The translations under genes and the position numbers were made by a program. Source: Beverwykella pulmonaria (lineage: Eukaryota > Ascomycota > Dothideomycetes > Pleosporales > Melanommataceae). Taken from it: 64,000 bases of DNA. Location of the stretch: the NCBI GenBank assembly GCA_001599595.1, contig BCHH01000008.1, positions 1,098,220 through 1,162,219 of the forward strand. Reading direction: 5' to 3'. Shown one piece after another: positions 10,794 through 23,111 of this stretch. The number at the start of each line of letters is the position of its first letter. Position 1 is the stretch's first letter. Below the pieces are notes generated by a model. It saw only the letters and a list, made by a program, of their open reading frames with translations. It did not search any database and was not told where the DNA came from.

Positions 10794-13336
10794 ATGCCCA
10801 CACCTGTCGCCGCAAACTCGTCTTCCACCCCCCAACCGTCGCCCCATACCGCCCACCGCCAGCAGCCAAACGCGTCGCGCATCACGAACGGCATCAACGG
10901 GGAGGGCGCCGTCCAGCAGCCACATGCGCCCACGGGCGTTGATGGCCTCGACGTTGCGCCCGACGAGAACGACATAATAAGACAGGGTAAGCAGAAGGCA
11001 AAGGCAGTCCTGGCCGCCTCTGGGGTCAAACTAGACCTTGACGCTGGAGAGACATCTACAACGCGGACAGAGATGTCCTTGGCTGCTCCTCGCGATGTGG
11101 CCGTCAATGGCGCGTCGCCCAGTCGCAAACGCTCGCGCTCCGGCTCACGGAGACCCTCACAGGCGTCCGCGCAAGAGAGCCCAAAAGAGGAAGAAAAGTC
11201 TGCTCGAGACAGACAAGCTTACGAACGCATCCAATCCATATACAATGCCCGCGACCTAGTCAGTAGTGACAATATGCTCAATCGTTACAATTATTCCAAG
11301 CAGCTCTCGCGCGAATTGAAAGACCGGACCATCGAATACCGGGACACGATTGGCGCACTTCGCCAGAAAGATCCAGGCGCCGTCTTTGGGTATGGATACA
11401 TGGGCTACGGCAATGGGACAACCAATGTCAGAGGCTTGCAACTCCAATACCCAATGCACAGCAAGCGACCTGGAAACCGGAGGTCGAGAACCCTAGGCAT
11501 AAAGAAGAAGGATGGCACTGCACAGGCAGAGCAGGTAGAAGAGCTGGTTCCTGTCCGGCTGGATATCGAATTGGACAAGATTAAACTTCGAGACACCTTC
11601 ACGTGGAACCTGCACGACCGAGTAATAAACACGGAGCTTTTTGCCGAGTATCTCGTTGAGGACTTCAAGCTTCCACTGGAAATACGAGGACACCTCATGC
11701 AGCTAATAAATCGAGAAATGCAAGAGCAGATTCAGGACTTTTACCCTCATGCCTTTTTCGACGACGAACCCCTCGATCCGCACCTACCGTACTCTGCTTT
11801 TAAGAACGACGAGATGCGAATACTCATTAAACTTAACATCACAATTGGACAACACACGCTCGTGGACCAGTTTGAATGGGAGATCAACAACCCCTTAAAC
11901 TCTCCAGAGGAATTTGCCAGGCAGATGTCTGCTGATCTATCTTTGTCCGGAGAATTCACCACAGCAATTGCTCACTCGATCCGAGAACAGTGCCAGATGT
12001 TCACCAAAAGTCTGTATATTACTGGTCATCCATTTGACGGACGGCCAGTGGAAGATGCAGATATTCGAGATAATTTCCTCCCATCTCCTCTTCCTTCAGT
12101 TTTCCGGCCCATGCAATCAGCGAAGGACTACACACCATACTTGTATGAGTTGAGTGAGATCGAGTTGGAGCGAGCCGAATTATCCATTCTCCGAGAGCAA
12201 CGACGACAGAAACGATCTGTGAACCGACGTGGAGGCCCAGCGTTACCAGATCTCAAGGACCGACAACGAACTGTTCGTACGCTTCTTGTTTCCTCTGTCC
12301 TTCCTGGGGCTGCCGAAACAGTTGAAGAAAGCCACCTTTACAAAATATCCCGGAAACCGAAACCTGGGGGCCGTCCTGGTCGGAATGATGATGATTCGGA
12401 TGAATCAGAAAGCGATGATTCTGCTCCTGACTCTCCAGCACCCTCCCAACTCACTGGAGGCACGGCTCGAACACGTGGAATGCGTGGAGCGGCTACTGCA
12501 GCACAAGCTGCGATGCGATCGGCGATAGGGAGATCAGCAACCCCCGAGGTCGCCTCTCTCCACCAAGTCCATCACGAAACGAGGACGTCTCGACAACTCA
12601 GATATGAATCTAGGGAAGAAAGTGTTCCTGAACCTACAACACTCATAGTCAAGCTTCGCATATCACCGAAAAAGTTTCGAGAATACCTTCAAAATCCAAA
12701 AGCTTTCGTTAAACCTGCATCAACACCCCAGACGGCACCGACACCACCCCCTGCGCGGAGTACCCCCAACTTGAACTCGATGCCCCCGCCTCCTTCACCA
12801 GCAATGCAGCCTCGATCGACTCCTGTAGCTGGATCTGCCTCGGTAGACGCTTCTCCGCGAGCACCGTCTACGCCTACTCCAAGTGTTAAGCAGCAGTGGA
12901 ACTACTATAATGACGGGCGCGCAGATGCAGTATGGCCAATGGTCCCTGGTACACAGCCTGTAAGTCAATCATCGATGTCTCTTCTGCCTTGGAATTATTA
13001 CTTACAATGTCTTAGGCTCCTCCGCCTCCTTGGCTACAGAATGCTCTCCAAGAACTACAGAAGGAATACCCAAGCGATCTATTTGAAGCATTAATGCGCT
13101 ACAGCGTACTCGACCAAAAAACACTGCAAAGCATCAAAATGGACACGCTTTCCAGTACCGCCGCTTTACCTCAAGGTTACAAAGCCCAATACTTGCCCCG
13201 AATTCGGTGCATTGACTGTCCCGGGAAACTGTACACAGCAGGCCCTGAGCATACGGTGGCCAACTTCGAAGTCCATCTAAGGAACCGCCAACACAAGACC
13301 AATGTCGAGAAACGAACAGGGAAGACAAGCTCTTGA
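10794..13336 (+). CDS. SNF5: SNF5/SFH1 (INI1) family chromatin-remodelling subunit
   Basis: Core subunit of a SWI/SNF- or RSC-type nucleosome remodeller. Two exons, 10794..12959 and 13016..13336 (56-nt intron, GTAAGT donor), giving 828 aa. Residues 1-130 are disordered and basic. The SNF5 domain has two repeats: one from about residue 250 (VPVRLDIELDKIKLRDTFTW...EDFKLP) and one from about 339 (EMRILIKLNITIGQHTLVDQFEWEIN). The region around 520-730 is acidic then proline/serine-rich. The C terminus, encoded by exon 2, has a CxxC...HxxxxxH arrangement (C787, C790, H809, H815) resembling a U1-type zinc finger. Retaining the intron would replace this tail with an unrelated 44-residue sequence. 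Whether the protein serves SWI/SNF, RSC or both cannot be decided here, so the symbol denotes the family. Confidence 0.92.
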
Positions 13337-13515
13337 AGCTCTAGGTGTTGGCGGCAGTCTGGTTTCTAGCACTATATCACCGGCGTTGTAAAGAGCATAG
13401 GTGGGGTACCTAATATACACGGCTTTGTGGCAATTTCCTTCCATTGCCGATTTTGTACAAACATATCACTGGAGCATGTTTTATTCTGGGGAGGTGTAGT
13501 GGAAGTGTGAGATAA

Positions 13516-13625
13516 GCAACGTGTGAGTGGATGGGCGTTTTATTTGCTGGCTTGCAATTTGGAATGGAGAGCAACGTGTGAGTGGATGGGCGTTTTATTT
13601 GCTGGCTTGCAATTTGGAATGGAGA
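13516..13625. repeat. Exact 55-bp tandem direct duplication
   Basis: Positions 13516-13570 and 13571-13625 are identical 55-bp units (each starts GCAACGTGTGAGTGG and ends GGAATGGAGA), head to tail with no spacer. They lie 180 nt downstream of the SNF5-family stop codon. Perfect identity suggests a recent duplication. No coding role seen. Confidence 0.97.
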
Positions 13626-14023
13626 TAACCTGGCATGTTGGACCAGTGTTCCGTGCTCGGCGTTCAATTCAGCATTTTTGAAAGAATGCTTGAGAGATGG
13701 TGTCGCGTGGCCGGCTTATATTGACTCCTCGAGAGTCGTGGCAGCTTCGCGACCCATAGATAGCTTCAATTGATCTTGTTTATATTCTTAGGGGACATTT
13801 TGGGCTCCATTCTCGATCACATATTCTTGGTTGCTGGCGGCTCCTAGGGGAATCTTAGTTGTCGCAAATTTTCGGGAATTTAGTCTAAATCAATCCCATT
13901 GACAGTCAAACGCTCACTACCGGTGTTTCATCACGTGTTCGGCTCTCCACTACAAGTTTCAAGTTTGTTGACAATGCTCACAGCAATACTCCACAACTTC
14001 CTCTGGTCCCTGGATTCCTCGTC
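13626..14023. other. Intergenic upstream of the EEP-family gene
   Basis: About 400 nt without a gene; presumably the promoter of the phosphoesterase at 14024. Confidence 0.45.
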
Positions 14024-14899
14024 ATGAAAAGTAACGCACAACTCTCCGTGCGGCTCCTCACGCACAACATCCGCTACGCAACAACCAGCCCCTTCAAAGG
14101 CGAAAAGCCATGGGCAGACCGACGCTCCCTCCTCCTCGCAGAACTCGCATTCAACACCTTGTACAACCCCGAGTCCTTCATCTGTTTGCAAGAAGTACTC
14201 CACCAGCAGCTCGTAGACATCATGACCGGCCTCAACAAGAATGATGACGAAGAGTGGGCGTACATTGGAGTGGGGAGGGACGATGGGAAGCAAGCTGGCG
14301 AGTACTCACCTATCATCTACCGTCCGCGGGTTTGGAAATTGGAGGGATGGAAAACGGTCTGGCTGAGCGAGACGCCGGATCAGCCAGGGAAAGGATGGGA
14401 TGCAGCGAGTGTGAGAATTGTGACGGTGGGGAGGTGGATGCATCGTGGGAGTGGGAGGAGGATGGTGGGATTGTGCACGCACTTTGATGATCAGGGGGTC
14501 GTGAGTAGGAGGGAGAGTGCGAGGCTCGTTTTGAAAGTGGTGGAGGAGATGACGAAATGCACTACTTTGAATGGTACCACAGTGGATAGGCTTCCTGTGT
14601 TTCTGGCCGGCGATCTGAATAGTGAGCCCCACGAAGAGGCGTACAATATTCTGAACGGGGAGGGGTCGAGTCTTCAGGACGTGCAGGAGATGACGGCTAC
14701 GAGGTATGGAGAGAGGAATACCTTCACGGGGTTTGTGGATAGTGAGAGGAAGGCCGTTATTGATCACGTTTTTGTGGGGCTGAGGGGAGCGGGGAATTGG
14801 AAAGTGAGAGGGTATGCGGTGTTGCCGAATCGATTTGAGGACGGGGTGTTTGTTAGTGATCATAGGGCCGTTGTTGGGGATGTGGTGCTAAAGGTCTGA
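14024..14899 (+). CDS. Endonuclease/exonuclease/phosphatase (EEP) family protein
   Basis: Single-exon gene, 291 aa, of the metal-dependent DNase I-like phosphoesterase fold; the substrate is unknown. The family's catalytic landmarks are all present in order: LLTHNIRYAT (Asn ligand, residues 12-21), CLQEV (metal-binding Glu, near 55), SPIIYR, GWDAASVRIVTVGRW, THFDDQG (catalytic His), AGDLNSEP (Asp/Asn pair, near 200), a VIDHVFV segment and C-terminal SDHRAVVGDV with the paired Asp-His. There is no signal peptide or membrane anchor, so it is probably intracellular. Length matches the compact fungal EEP proteins usually annotated as hypothetical. Alternatives are a nocturnin/CCR4-like or sphingomyelinase-like activity; nothing in the sequence picks one. 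Confidence 0.88.
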   Translation: MKSNAQLSVRLLTHNIRYATTSPFKGEKPWADRRSLLLAELAFNTLYNPESFICLQEVLHQQLVDIMTGLNKNDDEEWAYIGVGRDDGKQAGEYSPIIYRPRVWKLEGWKTVWLSETPDQPGKGWDAASVRIVTVGRWMHRGSGRRMVGLCTHFDDQGVVSRRESARLVLKVVEEMTKCTTLNGTTVDRLPVFLAGDLNSEPHEEAYNILNGEGSSLQDVQEMTATRYGERNTFTGFVDSERKAVIDHVFVGLRGAGNWKVRGYAVLPNRFEDGVFVSDHRAVVGDVVLKV

Positions 14900-15351
14900 G
14901 GGATATGTATTGATTCCAAGCAAGTCATAAGTAGCTAACTACGGTCTAACAATATTATTCCCGAGGCTAGATGAAGTAGAAAGAGATTTCCTATACTTCA
15001 AGAGGATTTCTCCTATTGCAGACACTTCTCGAATATCACCTACGAGACAATAAATGAATTAAGCCCTACTATCAGTTTATAAGGTGCTCGTCGAGGTAAT
15101 GATCTAGAATACACGAGAAGTAATAGTGTTCTCCACTTCCTTCCTTCTGTTTAAATCCTCAGCTGTCTCTTTCTACAACGGGGAGTGAATGTCAGGTGCT
15201 TCTGCCCAATGTAGGTTTCGCGGTTTCATTGGCTCGTTAGCGAACGCTGGAATCCGACCCCGCGCAATTGAGGGGCATTTGTTCAAAACACACAGAACCA
15301 CCAACTCTTCTTCAACTCTTCTGTTTGCCAAAGGCAACCACCACTAACAAT
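14900..15351. other. Intergenic upstream of PA2G4
   Basis: 452 nt, AT-richer than the flanking genes, with no gene seen. Confidence 0.45.
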
Positions 15352-16939
15352 ATGCCGGAAGAAGCTGCTACTGCAGGTACGTGCTATTATCTTCTCGACA
15401 TATTCCTTTGACGACGATGTCCATCTACAACGACCTGCTTTGTACCCAGCTACATTAGAAGAGTCACGAATGCTAACACACTTGACAGATTTTACCCTCT
15501 CCAACCCAGACACCTTGACCAAATACAAGGTTGCTGCCCAGATCTCTCAAAAGGTCCTTGAAGAAGTCTCAGGTCCGTCCTCCCAATTACTCCCAACATC
15601 TTTTTCACCACTGCTACGAAATGTGGGCTGACCCTTTCTAGGATGGTGTGTCGAGGGTGCCAAAATTGTTGAGCTCTGCGAGCGCGGCGATAAGCTGCTT
15701 GAAGAGGAGGTCAGCAAGGTCTACAAGGGAAAGACACCGAAGGTTCCCAAGGGCATTGGTCACTGTACTACCGTCTCTCCAAGCTCCTACATCACCCCGT
15801 ACACGCCATTGAAGACCGATGCTGAGGAGGCAGAAACTACACTGAAGGCGGGAGAGTGCGTCAAAATCCAACTTGGTGCCCAGGTTGATGGCCTGTGTGC
15901 TATCGTCTGCGATTCTATCATCGTGCCGAAGAAAGAGAAGGATGCTAGCGGCGAGATCAGTGGGCGGGAGGCAGACTTGCTTCTAGCTACACACTACGCG
16001 AATGAGCTGCTACTGAGGCTTATGGTCCCACCAGGTCTAGTCCCTCAAGGAACGGAAGAAGAGCAGAAGAAGGCGTCTGCCCAAAAGCCCCCTACCCAAT
16101 CCAAGATGACACAGTTGCTTGAAAAGGTTGTCTCAGCATACGACTGCAATCTCGTTGAGAGCACCACCATCTGGCTCTTTGAGCACAACGAGATCGAAGC
16201 GAAGAAGAAGATTATCCTGGCTCCGGGCGAGGGCGTCAAGGGCGAGGGTATTCCAGAGGTTGGCGAGGTGTGGGGTGTCGAGATGGGGGTCAGCCTCGGA
16301 AGTGGAAAGGTCAAGAACATTAGCAACCGAGCGACTCTCCATCGCCGTACGGCTACTACGTACGGACTCAAGCGTCCTACTTCAAGAGCATTGTTGTCCG
16401 AGGTGGTCAAGAAGTTCGGCACTTTCCCCTTCAGCCTGAGGCAGCTCGAGGACGAAAAGGCGGCGAAGGTCGGTGTAGTAGAGTGCGTTCGAGGTGGTGT
16501 ACTCCGTCAGTACGAAGTCGTGGGTGACAAGAACGGCGATCCCGTCGCTAGGCTTTTCACGACTGTTGGTACGTTTCTCTCGCATTCTCGTTCTGTTCAT
16601 TTGCGGGATCAGATGGCGCGACCCTTCTTTCTGGCTTCAGTCCCCTCTACCTGATTCTCTACTTTACGGGTATGAAATGTTTATAGACTAATCTCCGCAA
16701 TAGCCATTACTAAGAACGGATTGACTCGCCTGGCTGCCCCGCCAACACCTGACCTTTCCAAGTTCAAGACTGACAAGAAGATTACTGATGAGGAGGTTCT
16801 CAAAATCCTAGAGCAGCCACTTGGTAAGCCAACATCGGACAAGAAGAAGAACCGCAAGAAGAAGAAGAAGCCTACCAAGAAGGCTGCGCCAGCCGAAGAG
16901 GAGGAGGAAGAAGAGGAGGAAAGCAGCGATGAGGAGTAA
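15352..16939 (+). CDS. PA2G4: Proliferation-associated protein PA2G4 / Ebp1 homologue
   Basis: Methionine-aminopeptidase-fold protein without peptidase activity; binds ribosomes near the exit tunnel and takes part in rRNA processing and growth control. Four exons: 15352..15376, 15489..15572, 15642..16568 and 16704..16939 (introns 112, 69 and 135 nt), giving 423 aa. The first exon encodes only MPEEAATA plus one base. The pita-bread fold is visible from about residue 10 (DFTLSNPDTLTKYKVAAQISQKVL, then GAKIVELCERGD). The segment LKAGECVKIQLGAQVDGLCAIVCDSIIV replaces the metal-binding pattern of true aminopeptidases. The C terminus is a lysine tract (KKKNRKKKKKPTKK) followed by an acidic run (EEEEEEEEESSDEE), compatible with RNA or ribosome binding. 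Human PA2G4 is slightly shorter (394 aa). Confidence 0.93.
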
Positions 16940-17890
16940 GCCCGCGAACATACTGAGTCTCATCAGGGGCATCTGCACGTTACTGATCCGGATCCTGGTC
17001 GCTGCAACTCTTGAAAATCCATGACCACTCAGCAATGGGGACACTTCGATCCATTCGCAATTTTGCGATCGGTCCCTGTCTAAGCTTCGATGCATTCGGT
17101 GCGCGTGCTGGAAAATAGGTAGACCTTGGCTCTCGTAGCCCGCAAAAATGAACTCCTACCTTCTCCTCATTCTGGATCTTTTGCCATTGTGAGACTTTAT
17201 CATGAACATGAAATCGTGTATTCAGGGGCTGGGACATGATCACGGGGGGGCCAGAACCGTGAGATGGAGGCACTGCTGTCATGTACTGCCTCGCTCATAA
17301 TAAGTATGAGAGGGTGGGTAGTCGACTCTTTTCAACTGTGAGAGACGCTTCTGCTGTGCAGAAGGGAGAAGTCCTTGGGGAGTCAACAATACTGTCGTCT
17401 CTTCTCTCTTGACTCACAATTATGACACTGAAAAGGGCGAGGTGCGAAAAACTCGCCGTCACCGGGCTAACGAGCTGGGTTTGTGTCATTGTAGCCAGAA
17501 GGCAATAGCGCTCATCAGGATTTACATTGGTGATGTGAAAGTGAGCTGCGTCGTGGACGGGCGGAGGACATGCTTAAGCGTGCCCTTCCTCAAGCCTGAT
17601 AACGGCGACCTCTTAACCCCTCCTCCTCGTTGACCTCTCTCAGACTACTTTATTCGTGTCTAGCTGCATCTCTCGACTCAATTTTCCTATATTTCGAGCC
17701 CTTTTCGTTATCACGAGACTTTGTTGTCTGGGTTGCGTACCAGGGGTTGTCCGCGGCGGGTCGCTTGCAGTCTTGCCAATTTCTCCATCATCCTTTCACG
17801 ACACTACTCCGAACCACCCACCACCGCACCACCTGGACCGGCACGCCCTCCGCGGCTATCTGGACGCGAATAATATAGGCAGAACGCGTG
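16940..17890. other. Intergenic upstream of RCO1
   Basis: About 950 nt without a supported gene; holds the PA2G4 3' end and RCO1 promoter/leader. Confidence 0.45.
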
Positions 17891-17942
17891 GTGAGTATTA
17901 ATTGAAGCTCCTCTCGTAGCCAGCACGCTCACAAACTTACAG
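17891..17942 (+). other. Probable 5' UTR intron of RCO1
   Basis: GTGAGT donor at 17891 and TTACAG acceptor ending at 17942 (52 nt, typical of this genome), 12 nt before the RCO1 ATG. Confidence 0.55.
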
Positions 17943-17954
17943 TCCTCCGTCGCC

Positions 17955-20900
17955 ATGCCGGCCCTGCGCAAGAGGCAGAGTCGGACGAGTACGCCCCACG
18001 ACACGCCTCACGACACGCCTCCTCACGACCCGGAATCTAGAAAGGGAAAGACGCAGAGCTCTCTTGACGGCTGGATAGAGCCTCAACCAAAAAATCCGAC
18101 TCCCTCGTTCGAGGAACACGGCTTCGCGCGCCACGGCGTCCTAGAGAACATGGCGGCGCTCGGCGTTCCCCCTTCGGCCAGGATGAAGCAACGGGTGCGC
18201 GCATTAGGCGATTCGATCAACAGAGGATCCTTCTTCGGCAGGAAGGCGAATGTGCTGTCCGGCGAGGAGGGCGCGTCCACACCAGAGATGACGCCAGCGC
18301 CTGATGCCGAGCAGGAAGACTCTGAGAAGATGGATGAAGACGACCTGACCCCCGCCTTCGTGCCCCCGGATGAGGATGAAGATGACGAATATGTCCCTAA
18401 GAAGAGCAAGCCAAAGGCGAATGTCACAAAAACTCCGATCAGGGGCAAGACCCCGGTGCACAACAAGACGCCCGTCCACGGCAAGACACCATTGAGGAAC
18501 GGCAGCAGCAGACCCCAAACGGCTGTAGCTAGCCCGGTGGTTCAGAGCACACTCCCACCTCCTTTCGACCCGGTCACCAAGCAGCGCACTCAGATTGCCG
18601 TGAATGCAGCCATCGACCGTTCGAACACTGGTGGAAAGCGAAGCGTCGGAAAGGCCATTCGGGATCTCTGGCAAGATAGCCAGCACGATGCAAGCCTGGC
18701 CGAATCACTCCATGCAATCATGCAGCAGAATGCCACCATACAGCAGTTTACCCAGTTCAAAAACTACATTAAGACTAGGAAGAGGATATTCAAGCTGGAC
18801 AATCGGAAGAAAGAGAACGAAGCACGCAAGGCACGGGAAGAACAAGAAGCGCTTGAAGCAGAAGAAGCACGAAAATCCAGTGAAGCTGAAGAAACCTCCG
18901 TACAGTCGCCGCATTTACTTCCAGATTTGGATTTCACCCTCGCCAACCCCATCCCCACAGATGCACCCACCGCAACAGCCTCTGCAGCACCAGAGTCAGA
19001 ACTCTCTGTGCCAGCCCTCTCGAAAACAGTAGATCTTACCATACAAAATCATGAAGAGGATGTACCGCATGTCGAAGTTTCGTCTATAGAACCAGCACCC
19101 GCCCAAGCTGCGCCCCATCCCCTCGATGTCGCCCCCACGCTCCCAACGTCGGATTCATCTTCACCGCCTGCCACAGAGATGCCATCAAAGTCACCTCGCA
19201 AGCGACCCACCATAACGAATGGCGATGCTGTAACAGGGTCCGGACTGTCGACAAACGCTCACACGCCTGCACCAAAGACACCTGATTCAGCCGACTCGGA
19301 TCTCTCGGATGTGAACGAAGAAATTGTGCAAAACGGTCCTCCTGAGCCTGTCCAAGTCAACGGCAACGGCGCTATCGTCATATCAAAGAAAGCAAAGAAT
19401 GCTGCGCTTGCACGCGCGGGTAAGAAGTCTCGTGCCAACTCAGTGAAGCCACTGGGCAAGCACGAGAAGAAACCGCCACTCACTGCCAATGAAGAGGCCG
19501 AACAGTTGAGACTCCGACGACGGCGGGAAGAGATGGTCGAGCAGCAGCTATCGCATATGGACTATGATCCTCCTATATCGGACATTCGCTTCGACGACGA
19601 GATGCTCGAGACGGAGTCGTTGACCGAGTCTCAAATCGCTGTGGGACCGCCAGTCGACACTAACCAGCCGCGTCGTCCTGGGCGAGTTCCGCGCAATACG
19701 AACGGCATGAGTGTTTTCATTGGGAAGAGACTGCGAGATGGCAGCTCAGCGCAGCCTTCGCCGAACCTTGACTCGGCTGCATCAACGCGACCCTCAACGC
19801 CAGTGATAGCCCCGCCGTTCCCTAAGCGGCTGAAGCTGAACAACGGCCAGGCAGCGCGAACGAAGCGATCGTAAGTACTTTTTGTTCTCGTGTTTCCAGT
19901 CATCCCTGTCACGTTTCTTTGCGGCGCTGGAAGATGCCAGTACCCGTTTCGATGCAGGGGTGCCAGTGTCGACTCAGCGTGCACTACGTGTTTGCGCACT
20001 ATCGTTTGTCATTTTCTCCTGGACATTTAACTAATCGTTTTGTACGCGTAGACCGGTAAAAAACCGAGACGGGCCTATCGCAGGTATCCCACATCTTGGT
20101 GGTGGCGGTTCGAGACAGTTGGGGCCTGATGACAATGCTCCAGTAAGTGGCAGTCAAATTCCCGATCCACCCAACCACATCATCCTTTCTTCCCTCACCA
20201 CAACCCTTCCATCAACAACATTCGCGTATTTTCCAACTTCCATCACACATGCTTCTCACAACGCACATCACTCCTCTCAAGTTCCCATATTCACCTCCAA
20301 GTTCTACTTTATCCTCCCCACTAATATCGTGCCAGGGCTCGCCTCCTTCTGAGAGCGACGACCTTTGCTCCGCCTGCAAAGGCGCTGGCGAGTTTGTATG
20401 CTGCGATAATTGTCCACGCGTCTTCCACTTCATTTGCTGCGACCCACCGCTCTCTGGAGCCCCTACAGGTTCATTTTCATGTTTTGAGTGCACCGTTGAG
20501 CACAAACCTGCCGAGGAACTCGCTGATTCATACTCATCCTTTGGGCCGCTCTTCAAGCAGCTCCAGCACACCAACACACGTGCGTTTGCTCTGCCAGCCG
20601 AGCTTCAGAACTATTTTGAAAATGTCTCTGCGCGACCTGATGGCTCGTACTCTGAGGATGTCAAGAAGTTTCCTTTGTAGGTTCCCCGCGTGACGCGTCT
20701 TCTCTCAGTGATGCAGAGGCTAACAATGCGCAGATCCAAGAACAGCGGTTACGGCTATCAAAAGCCAGACTACTTGAAGACTGTCGATAGCGATCACAAG
20801 GTGATCCTCTGCACTCAATGTGGTAAATCGTCTGGTGGCAAGCGCCAGATGCTGAAGTGTGACTTTTGTCCCACGTATTGGCACTTGGACTGTTGTGATC

Positions 20901-21736
20901 CGCCACTCGCTAACCCGCCGCACATCAGCCTTGACGCTGCTCAGCGCGACGCGTGGAAATGCCCACGGCACATCGATCACGACCTTCGCAGTGGATATCT
21001 ACTACAGCATGATCTGAACGAGACCAAAGACAATGGCGTCGCCTTGCTCGATGCTTCTCCAATTGCTCGGGTTGCCCGTAAAGTCCGGAAACCTAAGAAC
21101 GCCGCGGTCATCGAGCCTACCTTCTCGCGTGGCATGCGCAACAACGGCCTGATTAATATCCTCAATGACCCTGATGATGATACTGACGGTGAGGGCAATT
21201 ATGTGTTTGCCTCCGAAGACTCCCGCGACCTCAACTCCAAGATCTTCCGCGTCCCTGAGAAGGGCATCGTTCTTGATTTCATCAGCAAAGTCAAGCAGTA
21301 AGTTTTTCCATCAGCTTCATCACCAGCACTCATTAACTCTACTCTAGCTCCCGTATCGAGAAGCAGAAAGAAGCGCGGAAGGCTGCAAAAGCTGCCGCCA
21401 AGCGCAAGGCATCCTTGATGCACTTCAACGCTCGTCCAATCCAGCAGCAGCAGGCAGCGCTCAACCTTACACGATTTGCGAACAAAGAAAAGGACATCGG
21501 CCTGAATGACAACAACGTCGACGCTCTCATACTCCGTCTGACTGTAAGACACCCTATTCGCCTCGCCCCACTTGCATGTTTGATCGGCGCTAATTCATGT
21601 GAAACAGGCCGAAGCTCCATTGGATGTCGTGTCCGCGATCTCCAACGCTGCACCACCTCCAACCACTTCTCACGAGCGTGCTGAGCTATTGAAGCTTCAA
21701 GAGCTTATTAAACGTCGTCTCGCTGCGTATGCGTAA
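17955..21736 (+). CDS. RCO1: RCO1-like double-PHD subunit of the Rpd3S histone deacetylase
   Basis: In yeast Rco1 recruits Rpd3S to H3K36-methylated nucleosomes and suppresses cryptic transcription. Six exons: 17955..19870, 20052..20142, 20336..20676, 20734..21297, 21348..21543 and 21608..21736, giving 1078 aa. The first 640 residues are disordered, basic and acidic by turns, with a four-fold KTP-spaced repeat (about residues 157-180). PHD1 begins near residue 679 (LCSACKGAGEFVCCDNCPRVFHFICCDPPL). A second, extended PHD-like finger lies near 810-865 (LCTQCGKSSGGKRQMLKCDFC...WHLDCCDPPL). The Cys/His ligands of both are present. The C terminus has a coiled, Ala/Lys-rich segment and a helical end (ELLKLQELIKRRLAAYA). 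Two introns (181 and 193 nt) are longer than usual here and flank the short exon 2. Confidence 0.9.
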
Positions 21737-22703
21737 AGTCATTCGACGTTCGTCAGCTGGCAGCCTGGTACGTATTCACACAATCAGTCCCCGACAACCT
21801 TACTGACAGATCGTCAGACGTTACGATGACTAAATCTAAGACACAAGCGCTTCAGCTCCGATCAACCTAAACCTTTTCGCTGAGATCAAGAAGCGACACC
21901 TTCACCACCTGTTCACATGTCTAATACGTCCTCACATTGGCATCTCTCTATTTGGCTTGGTCCCGTAACATCCCTCCCCCTTCTCCCAAAGTTCACCCTC
22001 TTTTGTTTCTTAGGTCGGACAGGCATTTCACTGTGTCGCAGCTCTCTAGACGAGCAATTTCCCTCCTATCGAATTGCATAGCGCGGAGTTTCTACCGGCA
22101 TCTTTCCCTGGGCTCCCCGGCGCGGGGCTTGTGGCGTTATTATCATGTGGTAGCCTTAGTTACCTTTTTCTTTACCCTTTGTAAGCTACACGATCGTAGC
22201 GACTGTGTGCGTAGCGGATTTTGTGTGCTTGTATAGCATTGGGAGGACACTTTGGAGTATGTAGGCTATGAATCGAGTGAATTGTGGAGCTGAGAATTGT
22301 GCCTTGCTTGTCTGTCTGCTGCTCGATGTGGTGTGATGTTGTTTGGTGTTCTGAGGTGAGCTGATGGTATGTGTGTGTTGTGTGTCTTTGATAAGGAAAT
22401 GCTACGAGGTGGGATGACGGCTCATTTAGGACGATTGCAGATGTAGACACTACTAATTAATGAATCCCCCTCGTACATTGCACGCTGGTAGCTGGCAGCT
22501 AGTAGCCGCGGCCCAAGTACCCCTCGCCACAGTTCTCTACTTGTTTTGCTTCAGCTGTTCGTATGTGGTTGATAATCTTGTGCTAAGCACATCCTTTCTA
22601 ATACATACATTACAGCATATTATCTATCATGAGGTTCAAAGTGTCCCATGGATTATGTTCCCCGTCCGGACAAATGTAGTACGGAACGGCGTACGAGATG
22701 CAT

Positions 22704-22739
22704 TGCTTGTCTGCTTGCCTGCTTGCCTGCTTGTTTGCC
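22704..22739. repeat. Degenerate CTGCTTGC-type octamer repeat
   Basis: About four imperfect copies of an 8-bp unit (CTTGTCTG / CTTGCCTG) in tandem. Confidence 0.75.
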
Positions 22740-23090
22740 ATTCGGAAACCGAAGCAGACATTGCGATAAGGATGCGAGGGCCGTTGGCATCGTATGGCAA
22801 TCTTGGACCTTGACCACGCAGGTGTAAACGGTCTAGATGCACCACACTCACGCACCATAAGCATGCATCCACTCACGCACAGGCTCTAAGACGAGGAAGA
22901 ACGACGGAGTATTCCTCTCCATCTCGTTCGACAATCGACAAATTACAAGGCTGACGCGTCATGCAGTTCAAGTCCGAAACTGATCGAGGCAGGGGTGGTA
23001 TACTCACCTCCCCCCCTTCCCCATCCGGCGACCTGGCAAAGCTCGTGAGAGACAGCTCGTGTGAGTCGAGGAAAGCGAGGGATGAAGAAA

Positions 23091-23111
23091 GACGAAGGAC
23101 GAAGGACGAAG
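23091..23111. repeat. GACGAAG x3 microsatellite
   Basis: Three perfect 7-bp units in tandem in intergenic sequence downstream of the AsnRS gene. Confidence 0.85.

Noticed and set aside
10337..11128. 263-codon minus-strand ORF
   Set aside because: It overlaps the SNF5-family start on the opposite strand, is composition-driven and lacks domain features.
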